A DNA stretch of 64,000 bases. Source: Reticulitermes lucifugus. Taxonomy: Eukaryota; Arthropoda; Insecta; Blattodea; Rhinotermitidae. The position numbers and the translations under genes are program-made. The DNA is taken from positions 78,874 to 142,873 of the forward strand of contig JAKCWW010000144.1 in NCBI GenBank assembly GCA_026260175.1. Reading direction: 5' to 3'. The notes below the pieces were generated by a model, which was not told the origin of the DNA, did not search any database, and saw only the letters and a program-made list of their open reading frames with translations. Positions 1 through 11,699 of this stretch are shown here, piece by piece. How positions within the stretch are numbered: position 1 is the first letter of the stretch; each line of letters begins with the position of its first letter.

Positions 1-1148
1 AGGTAAGACTCTTAAAACCTGCTTTCTCTCATATGCTTCATTTTGTATGGTGAGGTCAGCAAGAAATATAAATTTATAATTAAGGGGCTATGCAATTTAA
101 TAACCCATTTTTGTGCATAATTTCCAATCCTGTATATTCTTATTGTGTTGAATTTGTCAGGATCTCAAACTATGCACTGTTACTCTTTTGTTTGAGATGT
201 GTTACGACCTATACACTCACGCACGCACACGCAAAATTTCACGTTCGTAACTTCAGTGGTTCAGTAGTTATAAAAATGGGACTGAAAGTTAAATATACTT
301 TTCACATGGACACCGTGTTCATATTTCATTCATTTCTTTTTTTAAATGATGTTGTCAGTAGCTCATACAATGTTGCATCAAATTTACAACAAGAGAAATT
401 GCAACAAAAGTTGTTTATTCTTCAAAAATTTGTTACCACACAAAATGTTGGTGTTGGATGTAGTGTTGCTTCCCCTTCACAAAGTTTAGTAGCCACTGAT
501 TTGAGATCACTGGTCGTAGTAAACTAACAGGTCTAAACATATGAAGGTGGGATGGCTTGTAGTGCCAAGTTTCATGAAAGCCTGTCAGTTAAAAAGGGGG
601 ATAAAGTCACGGTCATGAAGGTACAATTTCCTTATTAAGTAAAACAGTGTTTATTTAAGGTTACTATATGATGTCCATATGCCAGGGCCTCCTAATAAAT
701 TTTGAACAAACTGATGTATATTCATGAAATTTGGTATGAACAGCAGGCCGTTCTGATGTAGATATGTTTTGATTTATTACTGTAATTAGTACTGAGGTGT
801 GCAAACATTAGAAATGAGAGCAACACCTAGTGTAGGGCTGTAAGTTTTGTGTCTATAAAATATTATCCAAAAATATGTAGAATATAGTACAATATAGCAG
901 CAGCACAAAATACGGATTTGGCTTTTATAATGGCGATATGTAACAAATCATTTGAGATATATTATACTCATAAACATATAGATGTTATACGGTATGTTTT
1001 TATACACTATTTGCGAACATGTCGACTATGTGGGACTTCAATGTTATGTGTGGGAAGTTGACTGTAGTCGGAATAAGTAGTAGTGAAACTTATACAAATG
1101 TAGGGAAAGAAGCTGTCAATCACAGTAACTATTTTTGTGTGGATAAAT
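1..1148. other. Non-coding, no gene recognised
   Basis: No ORF here resembles a known protein. The window opens with AG followed by GTAAGACT, a textbook splice-donor context, so an exon could end at base 2, but two bases cannot be tested. A tract of CACGCACGCACACGC at about 218-232 is followed by AT-rich DNA. CpG density is intermediate, lower than in 1.4-25 kb. Confidence 0.4.
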
Positions 1149-1201
1149 TTGACTGCAACATGTTTCGGCTGATGTATAAGGAGCCATTATCAGGCTGACA
1201 A
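1149..1201 (-). ncRNA. Hammerhead ribozyme-like motif 1
   Basis: On the - strand the order is CTGATAA (consensus CTGANGA with one change), a hairpin with stem GGCT/AGCC around an 11-nt loop, GAAAC, AT and GTT. Helix I would be TTGTCAGC against GCAGTCAA, pairing only at its ends. The layout is that of a minimal type I hammerhead with a very short helix III, as known in Penelope-like elements. The core change and weak helix I suggest a decayed copy. No matching inverted arm was found nearby. Confidence 0.5.
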
Positions 1202-2130
1202 GGTACTAAAGAAAAGTTATCACGTGGAACATCGTATATCATTTTACACAGTGAATGCGGTTGATATCTCAACTTGCAGTATCATAAAAAGGTACGATAA
1301 GCCGAAACCATTACATTTAAAATTATATCAAGTGCATATAAGACAATAACATAATAAAAACGGCCTTAAAATTATGCTGAGAAATGGACCAATAACTAAT
1401 GCACTTACTGTCTTGCTACCTTTACCGTACAGATGAAGCACTGGAAGGAAAGAAAGTAAGAGTTAGAACTGACTGTTTTTATCTAATTTGGATGTTCCGC
1501 TCACATGTTCCATCCTCGCGAGGAACGAGTTTTTAGGATCACCGCGACATGTGAGTGGGCATTGACACAGTGCAATCGTGTCCATGCGGCGCGGCTATTC
1601 TGAGACAGCGTGCCATTCTGCATCGGACAGTCTAGCTAACACGAGGGCGTATGCAACGACGCCAGGCGTCGCGATGGGTTGGTTCCCACTAGGTGTTTTG
1701 AATCGCGGGAAACCGATTGGCTTTTCTGAGGGTTTCTTGATTTTCCTGTCTCTCTAACCAAATTGTGCGATATGACATTAAAATAGGCTATTACCCGTGT
1801 CTTCCACGTCTTTGTTTATAATGACAGCCATCATTCGATGCTATAAGCCCATGTAGTTGGTAAGTTTTGTTAAATAAATCAAGAACACGCCTAACTATCC
1901 CTTGGTTTTACAGTCTCAGAGAGAGATACGCGTTAGCCGCATATCACACCTTATGCACGTCGAAGTGTTCGCAGTGTATCACAGATCGACACTTTATTCG
2001 AAACATACTTTAACGTTAGCCTTTGTTGGTCATTTTCTTAAAAAATCGTTAAATATTCAGGCGAATAACTCTGCGGGCGGCTTCAATTTTCGCCAGCAGT
2101 ATTTTCATCTCTTATTTATCAAACTACATC
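1202..2130. other. Non-coding, CpG-rich, nothing recognised
   Basis: CpG dinucleotides become dense from about 1.5 kb. ORFs here are short and match no family I recognise. Confidence 0.35.
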
Positions 2131-2390
2131 TAAAACCTGAAGGAAAGAGGCCACTTGACATGCGAGTATGTAGGCATAGATGGGGTGATGACATTAAAAT
2201 CGCTGTTGAACAAATGGGATTGTAGGACGTGGAATGAATTAGTCTGACTGAGGATAGGGATCAGTGACGGGCTGTTGTGAAGGTGGTAATGAACCTTCGG
2301 GTTACATAAAATTGGGGGGGGGGGAGTGTTCCCTTGACTAGCTGAGCAGCAGTAGTTTTCCAAGAGGGACCCTGCTCGGTTTATTTATAT
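2131..2390 (+). mobile_element. LINE 3' tail relic
   Basis: Reads GKRPLDMRVCRHRWGDDIKI, the decayed form of the KRPLGRPRRRWEDNIKMDL tail peptide seen at the end of a widespread insect non-LTR retrotransposon ORF. It is followed by the family's 3' sequence: GAACCTTCGGGTTACAT, a CTTGACTAGCTGAG block, a GGACCCTGCTC block, and a G homopolymer of about ten bases. Only the last ~260 bp are present, as expected for 5' truncation. Other copies in this window are at 11.7, 18.1, 18.8, 23.0, 24.5 and 52.7 kb. Confidence 0.65.
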
Positions 2391-4549
2391 CTAAAATGTA
2401 CTTAGTCATGCATGTAAAACGCTTGTCGTCCAGTCTGGTAAAATGATTTACATTTACATAAAGCCGTTGAACCAACCAACCATCCAACCGATCTCATTAA
2501 CTGACTCTATTGTACAGCACTCCTGCTTTGTATTTTTTTTTGGGGGGGGGGGTTCCGTGTTTGAAACTGTGGACAGGCATACCTCAGTTCCAGACAAAGG
2601 GTGACAAAGTATTTTAAAGCAGGACGCGGGCGAGACGTACCACTTTTTTTTGACAATTCATCTCCCACAGTGATTCTGCCATTTGACGCTGTATAATGTG
2701 TTCATTTATTCTAAACGTATTTAAAGTTGTACAAATGAACCAATCACAGTGACTGACGGTCCATTGGTTCCTTTGTTCATGCATCACAACGGGATGTCTC
2801 ACCTTAAGAGTATTTCATGCTAACCTATATGAGTAATCTTGAGTACACTGTCGCCAAATGAACCACGAAGCACTTACTCCAAGAAATGTCCTGGTTTTAG
2901 GGAAAGGGAGGATTCACACGGTGTTATAAAAGCTCACCACTACACCCTGTTCTAAACCCATTCACTCTCACATTTCATTTACATTTCCTGCATGATTTGC
3001 TTCATTGATTTATTCCATCTATGTTTGGTCTCTCAAGAGTCTCTTTCCATGCAGTTATGCAGTAAAAACTGTATATACACTCTTGTTTCCCACCATGCCT
3101 GCTACATGTTCAGAAAGTTACTCAAAATCTGGTAGTCCGTTGTGGTTGGCACGTACCTTTTGGTTGTCTGCCGCGCCGTCGCCTAGCCAGTCCGTCTCCA
3201 TAACGTTCTTTGTGCAGTTAAAATGATTTCGAGACTCGACCGAGGCGCCTTTGCTTCTTCTCTTGGACCCTCTACTGTGGTGCTGCATCCTGCGACGTTG
3301 ATCTGGAAACAGGAAAGATGGCGACGGCTTCCTGTGATAACTAAATTCCCTGCACCAATACCAAAGCTGCGAACTTCAGTACGTTCTGTGTGTTTCCCAT
3401 CATCACAGCCTATTTCTGAAAGCTCTGTCAACATCTTCATTGGCCGGGCGTATGTCAGTTTAAAATGTGGGTCTGAAAATTGTTGCTCAACGGAACTACA
3501 CAAGTGGTTTCGATCAGGAAATGTATTCTGTCATTAGAAGTGTTTTGACAATAGAGAAATTAATACCTCAAAGCTTGTTCTGTGGTTGTGAGGTTTAGTG
3601 ACAGATGGACGTATCTTGGAGATGATAGAAACGTGATGTGTGTGCTTGGGAAAAGGACATGTCCTTCGTCTGGGTGTTTCTTGAAGTAGGTTATTTGAAT
3701 AATGAAATTGCGTATTGTTGTGACAACTGGTTATGGTTACCTAGCAACCAGACTAGAGATGGAGAAACAGAGAGACGTGGAGAGAAAAGCATTTTGTGTT
3801 TTAATTTCACCTTCGCGACTTGCTGTATAAGTTCAGGAACAATTGACCTTGCATTCAGCAGTGCCCATTGTCTATTGTTTGTTTCAGCGGTTGCCTTCCA
3901 TAACTTCAAGTAATCTAAATACAGCAAGCCGTGGCAACTTACGAATATTCGACTGCGATCTACGAACCACGTGTTGAGCCTCTGTTGAGCATCAAAAGAG
4001 GGTGCTGGAAATGCAGCTGTCCGAAATGGTCAGAAACTTTATTCCGCTCGTATCGTTATTTCGAATGGCTTTCTCTTCCGGGATTTCTATTCTGGAACTG
4101 GGACGAACGACTTTCCATTAGTTTACGTTCTCGAACGCCATTATAGGAGCGCATTTAGGGACTAATGTTCTGTGTTGGTGCTACCCAAATTGAAAACGAT
4201 ACCTTCAGACCATCTGTTCAGTCTATTCCTTTCTGCTGCCGTTGAGCATTAAGATACGCACACTTCAAAGCAATGGGAGCACTCGTCCGCATTGCCGTTG
4301 AACATTAAGATAAAACAGTATGGGCTTAACAGCAGTAAGCACTATAAGTATTGACAGCTCATGTACCTGCAAGGTGGCCGTGTGGTGTCAACGTAGCACA
4401 GCCAGTATTTGGATTTGACCTCTTGCGGAGTCACAAAGTGAAATGATAAAACTGTCTTGTTTCTTGTTTGTTTCTCCCTCATTCTTTCATTTATCATTCC
4501 ATCTTTTTTGTTTCTTTCTCTGATTTCCTTTCAATTACTTCCATATATC
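2391..4549. other. Non-coding, no gene recognised
   Basis: Holds a T/G homopolymer at 2531-2552 and overlapping ORFs of about 100 codons on both strands at 3183-3537 with no recognisable domain. A C-rich/T-rich stretch at 2940-3050 has weak resemblance to an inverted LINE tail, but I do not claim it. Confidence 0.35.
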
Positions 4550-4648
4550 CTCCATCTATTGCCGAGATTAAGAATACATGGAGCTCTACCTTTCCTTCCC
4601 TTATATGCCTTTATGGCCTGGACAGGGACAACTTTACCTTTACCATTG
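4550..4648 (+). repeat. SINE family A, 3' fragment
   Basis: Shares the 3' body of SINE family A: CTCCAT, GCCGAGATTAAGAATA, GGAGCT(A)TACC, TGCCTTTATGGCCTGGACAGGGACAAC, ending in the ACTTTACCTTTACC tail. The tRNA-like head is absent. Confidence 0.7.
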
Positions 4649-6299
4649 TAATTTCTTAATCCATATTCTTAGACCTCGAGTACACGCGATGGATGACATG
4701 CTGACGATACGCATTTCTCCAAAACGGTCAATCTTTGGTAAGCTTATATAAATGTGTAGCCCAATCCTGTAATTGTGAGTGATAGAAATTGCATTGGATG
4801 TCGCGAGGTGCTTGTTAATAAAATGGATGGCCCTTTGACTGACTGCAAACAGCAGGCTGTTATTTCGGATGTTAATTTATTGGCGATTTGTGTCAGCTCA
4901 AGGGCGCAGACTTAAGCGTGCTGCTATTCCACACACGACAGTGACACTTTGTTGATACTACCTGCTTGTGTTTGCTTTTCTCTCGCATATAAGTATGCAT
5001 ATGTATTATTAGCAGGACCTTGAGGTCTGGTGCTTGCTGAGGAAAGACTGCGTGATAAGGTTTGACCCTGGCCGTGGTTAATTTCAGCCCTTTATTTTTT
5101 TACCTGGCACCCCACCAGAGCCATTTTATTTTACTTGAATTTTAAAATTAAACTTGAACGTGATTTTCAGAATGTCAGACCGATTCCAACGAGGACTTCT
5201 TTTAAACACGGCAAACTGCCAGGCGATATTAGTTTTTTTATTGATTTAAATTTTTCGGCTTTAGTTCGACTTTGGACTGAGACGTGATTTTTTAAACGCA
5301 GGACTCACCCAGATGATGAACCGATTTGTGGGCTGTGTAACGGCACTAATGATGAAGCCTTCTGGGTCTGTGAACTGCAGCGAAACGGAATAAAGCTCCG
5401 ACGTGCCGAAGACTCTTTTTCCGTCACATGAAAACATTTTATTACATTCAGTCGCAGTTTTAATTGATATCTTTATGTACCTTCAACCAAGTAAGGCGAG
5501 AGGTCAGTATATGGAATGAATTAGAAACGACTAGTTTAGAATATTTCAGGTACATATTTTCCAGGCACTAATTTGTAGCCACCGACGAAAAACAAAGCAG
5601 ACTTGTATTTGCGACTGTACTCAGTGTTAAGGCCTGTACTGTATATTGTGCATTTGAAGACAAAGTTTTGAGACGTGTTTTGGTTTTGCCAGTTGATAAT
5701 TATAACATGCTTAAAGTGTTATTCGGACTAGGAGACTTAACCTTGGTATGTTGATAGATCTTTCCCAGAGTGAAACTGTAGTCAAGGGAAATCATCAGTT
5801 TTGGAAGTATCTAAGGAAATGAAAGGGTAAAATAACTTTGAACCGGACGTGGATATTGTGTCAAAAGGTGACCATCGCCCATCGCACCGGCTACATGAAC
5901 CCTTTGAAAGCAGTTGTTGGATGTGAGGTTTTATTATTTTATGAGAGAGAACGGATGGTTACCGTACGTAAACATTTTACGTAGCTAGTTACGCTTAATG
6001 CGTAACTAGCCGACACAGTGAAGGGACACCTATGACTAAATGAGAAATCAGACAAGATATCCGGACCTTCTACTGACTTTTCGTGGCACATTGAAGGACC
6101 AATGTCTGTTAATCGTTCGGAAGATGTCGTTAGACCGCTGTCCTGATGACGAAGATACCCTACGTCATTGTTTAGAACGGCTGGGTGTTGTGGACAAATT
6201 ATGATTAGCACATCGAGTAACTTTATGGTTTATACATGTCAGTTAGTATTGTTAGAATAGTGAAATTAGGAGGGTAGTATGGTGTGGGACTGTAGCACA
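4649..6299. other. Non-coding, one possible LINE relic
   Basis: At 5295-5385 a frame reads DDEPICGLCNGTNDEAFWVC, resembling the Cys/His cluster near the C-terminus of some LINE polyproteins; weak. At 5984-6010 there is a small hairpin with perfect 11-bp arms (GCTAGTTACGC / GCGTAACTAGC) around TTAAT. Nothing else recognised. Confidence 0.3.
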
Positions 6300-6475
6300 A
6301 ATGGAGGAGACAAGAAATGTGTAAGAGAATTTAGGAAAATGGTGACCTGGAATACTGAAGAGGTGATATGGTAACATTAATATGGTTTATTAGGGAAACA
6401 TGTTAAGGTTAAGGAGTGGATGGAGCTTGCCCAGGATTGTGGCCAGTGGCGGGCTTGAGTGTTACAGAAGTTGAG
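6300..6475 (+). mobile_element. LINE tail relic, very decayed
   Basis: A frame reads WMELAQDCGQWRA, a decayed form of the [10 protein letters not shown] motif of the LINE tail family. The canonical 3' UTR is not preserved downstream. Confidence 0.4.
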
Positions 6476-6807
6476 TCTTAAAGCTCTGTTGCAACGTAGT
6501 TTTTAGAAATATATGTGTATGTTTATACTACAAATGACTCTCCGTATCATACGACCGAGTGTACGGATGCGTGGCATGCTTCCAGTTCTAGTGACATGGT
6601 GACATCGGCGGCGACACTTGTGCTAGTCAAGGTGCAGTTTTTCAGCACGTGTTTAGATGGCAGCCAAAGTTTTATTGCGTACTTTAAATATCGTTTTGAT
6701 TTTGACTTTTCCTTAACTTTCGTAATGCGAACTTGAGTTTAATCTAAATTAGCGATTGTGGCAAAGCAGGTATTACAAATTACTGTCAGCTTAAATGTAT
6801 TCAATTT

Positions 6808-6935
6808 GTTATACCAACCAAATGCACATTATTAGTTACATATCAGCGTTAAACACGTAGCTCCTACATGTTTCGGTACAAGCGTACCATCTTCAGGGAG
6901 CACAATGTGCCACGTTTAAAACCAATTGCCAGTGA
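6808..6935 (-). repeat. Solo hammerhead-bearing repeat arm
   Basis: Same architecture as one arm of the 8.1-kb foldback: on the - strand a hammerhead core is followed by ...GTGCATTTGGTTGG. No inverted partner is visible, so it is a solo arm or a truncated element. Confidence 0.55.
6860..6901 (-). ncRNA. Hammerhead ribozyme, best preserved
   Basis: On the - strand, 5' to 3': helix I GCTCC, core CTGAAGA, helix II GGTAC/GTACC (perfect, flanked by T and a GCTT loop), GAAA, helix III C-AT-G, cleavage triplet GTA, helix I return GGAGC (perfect). All invariant hammerhead core bases are present in 42 nt. A helix III of about one base pair is typical of Penelope-like-element and retrozyme hammerheads, which tend to work as dimers. 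Activity is inferred, not shown. Confidence 0.75.
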
Positions 6936-6984
6936 TAAGTTACTATTTACAGACTGTGGAACCTTATAAATAATAGCTAAATAA

Positions 6985-7268
6985 TGGGAACCGGAGTAGT
7001 GTAATCGGTACAGTGACTAGGCTGCAGTCTGGACATCCGACATCGTGCGTGGTTCAATTACCGGAGGGCAAAGATATTTTTCTTATCTGCACAGCGTCCA
7101 GACCGGTTCTGGGGCCCACCCAGCCTTTTATTTAATGCAAACCGGGGGCTTTTTCCCCGGGGTTAAAGCGACCGGCGCGTGAGTCTAACCACCGAGGTTA
7201 AGAGTGAGTGGGTCTGTGCTTCCACTTCTTCGTATGCCTTTATGGCGTACACAGTGACTGGACTTTAC
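6985..7268 (+). repeat. SINE family A, near full length
   Basis: tRNA-derived head with a box-A-like TAGTGTAATCGGTACAGTG and box-B-like GGTTCAATTAC (7051-7061), then the family body: AAAGATATTTTTCTT, GTCCAGACCGGTTCTGGGGCC, GGGGTTAAAGCGACC, CCGAGGTTAAGAGTG, TATGCCTTTATGGCGTAC, ending GACTTTAC. About 284 bp. It is the same family as copies at 22.2, 48.9 and 59.8 kb. Confidence 0.8.
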
Positions 7269-7504
7269 GCCCTCAGTATGTGTTCCCCGCAAAGGGTTAG
7301 AGGGACCAGGTTACATATCCTTTTAAAACAACAGATAAGTAGATTGTTAATGCATACTAGTAGACGTTGGACTGTTAGTGCAGTTCACATTAGCAAGCTT
7401 GCACTGTTTGATTGCCCTTATCCAATACACAGGTAGCGTGAGCAGGAAATATATGCATCGTCAAATTTGCCTCTTATTTATTTCTGTTTATGTTTAATTA
7501 ATGA

Positions 7505-7745
7505 CGCCAAGAGTGGTTCACAGTATAGCCTTCAGCAAAATCCAAGAAGCGGAAATGAAATATTTAAGAAGTGTCAAGGGTGTACCGAATTAGCGACATA
7601 AACACGGAGTTATATGGAAAGAACTGGATATGTGGATCAGTGAAATAAGTAGATTACCGAGACGAAATTTCGATCCATCTTAACGGGTTCCGAAAGCCTG
7701 GATTTCAGTAGAAACCAAAAGGAAAGCCATAGCCTATACGTATAT
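7505..7745 (+). mobile_element. LINE reverse-transcriptase C-terminal relic
   Basis: A frame reads KIQEAEMKYLRSVKGVPN followed, with breaks, by ELDMWISE. KIQEAEMRYLRSVKGCTR-like sequence is typical of the region after the RT domain in the LINE whose tail appears elsewhere in the window. No intact RT motif remains. Confidence 0.55.
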
Positions 7746-8065
7746 GGAAAGTGGTAACAGACTTTATAATTTGCGTACAGGAGAAGAAGAAGAAAAAGAA
7801 ACAAGACGACAATTACTGTACTTACATAGGAGAGTTCTTCCAGGTTTTGTTTTCGTGTTCCACATTTCCATGATAAACAGTGAGTTTCTTCTTGTGCCAG
7901 CTTTATTCCGTGCTAGTTCAGGTGCTGAAAATTAAGTATAATTATACTTGATTATTGGACTTCATGCCTTAAGAATGGAGTGTGTGTAAAGTATACGGTT
8001 ACTACTAACTCGTTGAAATTGTTTTAAAGTTCTTTACTCCGTGCATTTCGGATCAATGTGTTCTT

Positions 8066-8282
8066 TTATTACAACCAATCAAATGCACAATATCATATAC
8101 ATATAACAGTACAGATATTACTGCGACATGTTTCGACATTAATGTGCCATCTTCAGGGAGTACATGGTTTTAAGCTTGGCACATGTATTCCCTGTCGATG
8201 AAATATTAATGCCGAAAAATGCCGGAGTAATGTGTGTACTGTTATATGTATATGATATTGTGCATTTATTTGGTTGTAATAA
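8066..8282. repeat. Foldback repeat with hammerhead arms
   Basis: Terminal arms of about 47 bp (8066-8112 and 8236-8282) are inverted copies with only two or three differences, starting TTATTACAACCAA and containing TGCACAATATCATATACATA. Similarity continues inward to a short AAGCTT-centred middle, so nearly the whole 217 bp folds back. Each arm carries a hammerhead-like core in opposite orientation; the left one (8119-8162) is good, the right one has a changed CTGTCGA core. Confidence 0.75.
8119..8162 (-). ncRNA. Hammerhead ribozyme-like motif 3
   Basis: On the - strand: helix I TACTCC, core CTGAAGA, hairpin GGCA/TGTC, GAAA, C-AT-G, cleavage triplet GTC, helix I return GCAGTA (one mismatch). 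Lies in the left arm of the 8.1-kb foldback. Confidence 0.65.
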
Positions 8283-8352
8283 ACAACTATGTCGTTTAAA
8301 TTGTGTTTCATTTACTTTAAATTAACCCTTAATCCAAACTGAGTGACTAATT

Positions 8353-8545
8353 CTATGGAGCAGAGTTCTTCAGCAGATAGAAGTCTCTCGACTAATCAAG
8401 GAATTATCCGTCTTTTATGGAACTGTGTTTACAATAGTCCGCCATTAAATCTGCATACTGACTCACCCTCCCACCTTATTTTCTAAAACCTATTCTATTG
8501 TTTTCCCATCTGCATCTAGTAAGTTAACCTAAAGTGGCTGGATGA
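8353..8545 (-). mobile_element. LINE 3' tail relic
   Basis: The + strand shows the reverse complement of the LINE tail: TATGGAGCAGAGTTCTTC, GGAATTATCCGTCTTTTATGG and later CCCATCTGCATCTAG. It is decayed. Confidence 0.5.
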
Positions 8546-8934
8546 AATACGGCGGTATATAATTGTTCGTCTTTGAATAATACGCGAAGGTTTCTCGGCT
8601 GGTAGATGTATGGCAGCATTTCTTAAGTGCGGCCACCTGGCGATTTCGTTAACAATATAAGAAGTAACCATATTTCTGATATTGATAGGTTGAATAAGTT
8701 GATAACGAAATGTGCGAGGCGTGTGGCATGTATCAGGAAAATTAGTAACACGAAGTGTCGCTATAAAATTCCTGGCATGAGTTTATCTCGCCGCCCATCG
8801 TGCTACATGAGACTTGATCGTGATAGAATAATGTCTGTATTTGTTTGGACTTGCGCAGGCTGCGATTTCGACACTAGCCTGTCAGAGCTGTTGCAGAAAT
8901 AAGTGGTGTGTGTTGGTATATGTCATTGGAAAAT
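8546..8934. other. Non-coding, nothing recognised
   Basis: A 91-codon frame at 8627-8902 has no recognised domain or repeat match. Confidence 0.3.
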
Positions 8935-8937
8935 GAG

Positions 8938-9240
8938 TAATCGGAATTCAGAGGAAAGAGTTAACATTAAACTTAGTGTGAAATTAGGAAACGGTGCAAG
9001 TGAAACATGGCAATGCTCTCTGAAGCATATGGTACAGACGCTATGAAGAATTCAACTATGTCGAGTGGCGTGGGCGATTTAAAGAGGGCCGAGACGTGGA
9101 AGATACTGAAGGAAACGGTAGTCCGAAAACGTACAGATCCGATGAAAATATTGCAAAAGTGCGGTATCTTGTTTTTTTTTCAGACAAAGACGGATGACCA
9201 GGCTTATTGTCTAGAAATGTTGACGAGGTTACAAGAAACT
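8938..9240 (+). pseudogene. Mariner transposase N-terminus, broken
   Basis: Two frames together recall the mariner N-terminal helix-turn-helix region. The first reads EERVNIKLSVKLGNGASET (family: EQRVNIKFCVKLGKSATET). After a frame change at about 9005 the second reads AMLSEAYGTDAMKNS (family: EMLREAYGDEAMSRT), then WKILKETVVRKRTD, then RNVDEVTRNFA. The catalytic domain is not found downstream. An old Tc1/mariner copy with no coding capacity. Confidence 0.65.
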
Positions 9241-10440
9241 TTGCGGTACAAAAATGCTTGTACTTTGGCTCAACAATTGATTCTTCAATCACCACAATTC
9301 CCCAGTGCACCGAGCGTTCTCTGTCAAGCAGTTTACCGCAAAAAATGAGTTGTTGGACTGGAACAGCCCCCCCCCCCACTCCACCGGCCACTTATTAACC
9401 AGATTTGGCTTCAGTGGCGTTCAGCTGTTTTAAAAATTTTAATTCCACCTCGAATGGACAAAGATTTCAGGATATAGAAGACGTTCAGAAAAATCTGAAG
9501 GGAGGGCTGAAAGCTATTCCGAAAAAGGAGTTTCATATGTGTATTCAGTAGTGGCAGCATCGCTGGGCTAAGTGTCTAGCACTGTTTTCATTGTGGCGCC
9601 TCTCATTAAGCTGTAAGCAGAAATGTTTTCACTAAAATTATTCCGGGAACTTTTTAGCCACACCTTTTACATAGAAATTTTATCCGGAAAACTTCATTAC
9701 ATGGGGGGGGGGGGACTTAGACGTAGATGGAAGGTTGGGTCTAATGTTACACCAGCTGCTAACGGAATAGGTTGTGAACGTGTGGACTAGATCATCTTGA
9801 CCAAAACAAACGAAATTTAAGTAAATATTAGCATATACATGATAATTTAAATTAATATTTGACATGCAACATTGCCAACTAAAGATATTCGGAGTGTAGG
9901 CCTATGTTTTTTTTATGTGCGCTCAATATTATATGTGCTTAAATTCATGTTATGCAAAATATAAAAATGTACCATTAGTTTCAGCCAAACAAGACAGTAA
10001 ATTCAGTGCTGGGCTTTTGTGAATACGGCGTTGAAACTTTGGGATCCAAGAAAGACCATGCATCTTTGAGACAGTTAAAGCAATATTTGGATTCTGCTGC
10101 CCAAATTTGTGGCCGGCTGTTAATTACTTTGAATAAGTGCCTTGTTTGAAAGTTTCCAGAATAATAGCAACGAGCGTTTGCCGAAGCCACAGCCCACTCA
10201 GGATATGACGCAACACACAAACTGCGGAGTGAAAGGAAAACAAACAGGAATATTCTGGATCAATTCTAACGCGCCGGTAACTGCATTGGAATGCTATTAT
10301 ACTCTTTCAGGTTCTTCCATTTGTCCCCATAAAACCCCATGGTTCCAAAAGACTAAATTTTTGTGAAGTGTTTTAGCCATATTATCGTCAATCTAGAAGA
10401 ATTCTAACTGTACACTATAATTCTTTGGCAATGGTGTAAC
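9241..10440. other. Non-coding, no gene recognised
   Basis: Contains a C homopolymer near 9367-9377 and a G homopolymer near 9703-9714. No family match. Confidence 0.35.
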
Positions 10441-10493
10441 ATGCGAAACATCACTGATGTGTATGTGAACTTTTTCCATCGTCACTGAGTATA

Positions 10494-10539
10494 CAAACAC
10501 GACGTTTCATAAGCAAACAGCTTTCGTCTTCAGGTGAAC
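10494..10539 (-). ncRNA. Hammerhead-like motif, left arm
   Basis: On the - strand: CTGAAGA, hairpin AAGC/GCTT, GAAA, CG, TC, GTG. Helix I is CAC/GTG plus weaker pairs. Helix III is reduced to a self-complementary CG, as expected only if the motif works as a dimer. Confidence 0.5.
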
Positions 10540-10627
10540 CACAATCGTAAGACTAAGTAACAGTCTCTTACATATGAATTTGTAGGTTTTTGGTTCTTTT
10601 ATATTGTTACTTATTCATAAGATTGTG

Positions 10628-10674
10628 GTTCACCTGAAGAGGAAAGCAGTTTGCTTTTGAAATGTCGTGTTTAT
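10628..10674 (+). ncRNA. Hammerhead-like motif, right arm
   Basis: CTGAAGA, hairpin AAAGC/GCTTT, GAAA, TG, TC, GTG. Mirror copy of the left-arm motif. Stem II differs from the left arm but still pairs. Confidence 0.5.
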
Positions 10675-10859
10675 ATACTCAGTGACGACGGAAAAAGTTC
10701 AAATGCACATCAGTGGTGTTTCGCATAGAACAGTTCTATCTTAATATGTTCGAATAGTCCAGTTTTTGGTAAACTTTTAGGTACTTTGGCATCCCTTTGG
10801 AGTACCTCTTAACTCTTTGAAGACTAAAAAATGAAAGCACATTTCTGTCCAATACTTAC

Positions 10860-11020
10860 CGGTTTCGAAAGAGCATTGCTTTTTGAAGGTTCCCAGGCTT
10901 CGCCCGTTTGTCTTTCTGGTGAGAGTAGTTTTAAGGTGACGATGAGTATGGAGCATTGGTGAAGTGCTACTGACAGGGGAAAATCTGAGTACTCTGAGCA
11001 AAATCTGCCCCATTGACACT
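10860..11020 (-). repeat. Dispersed repeat, class unknown
   Basis: The - strand frame reads LRVLRFSPVSSTSPMLHTHR and then KTNGRSLGTFKKQCSF. Peptide strings of this type recur in insect transcriptomes from a dispersed repeat. I recognise the pattern but not its class. Confidence 0.4.
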
Positions 11021-11699
11021 TCTGAAGACTGAAATTAGTCTACATTATGTAGACTACCATGCATACCGACTCAGTCCGTACCTTACAGAGAACTCTGCTT
11101 CCATTAAGAAGATCAGCCTGTGAATGTTGTGTAGGGACATAATACTGTTTGTTGTAAGAATCACACCGATCACATAATACACTGTGTGGACAAAATGCAG
11201 AGTCTGAAATTTAAACCTGGCGGTACATGCAAGGGATTGCTGTGTCTGTCTGTCTATGCATGAAATATTGGTGAGCTGAACTAAAGCTGGTCTGCACATT
11301 TCGGTTTTTTGTTAAAATGTTACACCAATGATGGACACCTTACATGAAGACCTTAAGGCACATACATGTCTGTGCAGATCTTGAGCATAACTGGCCAAAT
11401 ATTTATTACAGCGGGAAGTGTTCGGAACAGAAGTTGTAGAGAAGAATTAAATACGTTGGGCATTTGAACACTTTGTCTGTAAGTCTTACGGTTTGCGGTT
11501 CTCAGTTACACATAAGTGAGCGACGGCGTTAGAATGATTTCTGTATGCGTATATTTCAATATTTCATACATTTCTCTGTCTGTGGTCTCTTAATCTGGGT
11601 AAGGAACATTGAGGATGTTTGAGGAAGAAGTACCGGGGAGAAGATTGGATCTAAGAGACGCAAAGGCTATGAGGAATTAGAGAAGAACATATTGAGGAC
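11021..11699. other. Non-coding, nothing recognised
   Basis: Short ORFs only; no family match. Confidence 0.3.

Larger units (their letters stand above)
10441..10726. repeat. Foldback repeat, 121-bp inverted arms
   Basis: Arms 10441-10561 and 10606-10726 are inverted copies over their full length (about 85-90% identical by eye), starting ATGCGAAACA and ending at TAAGTAAC / GTTACTTA; the loop is about 44 bp. Each arm contains a hammerhead-like core in opposite orientation. No coding sequence; size and form are MITE-like. Confidence 0.8.

Noticed and set aside
90-527. 145-codon ORF as a gene
   Set aside because: Low-complexity, no domain, no homologue recognised, and within repeat-like DNA.
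7040-7065. tRNA gene-like box A/B pairs in SINE heads (also 22.2, 24.26, 48.98, 51.55, 59.85 kb)
   Set aside because: Each is attached to a repeated SINE body and lacks a complete cloverleaf, so these are tRNA-derived SINE promoters rather than functional tRNA genes.
9007-9348. 113-codon ORF as a host gene
   Set aside because: Its N-terminal part is a frame-shifted mariner transposase relic.
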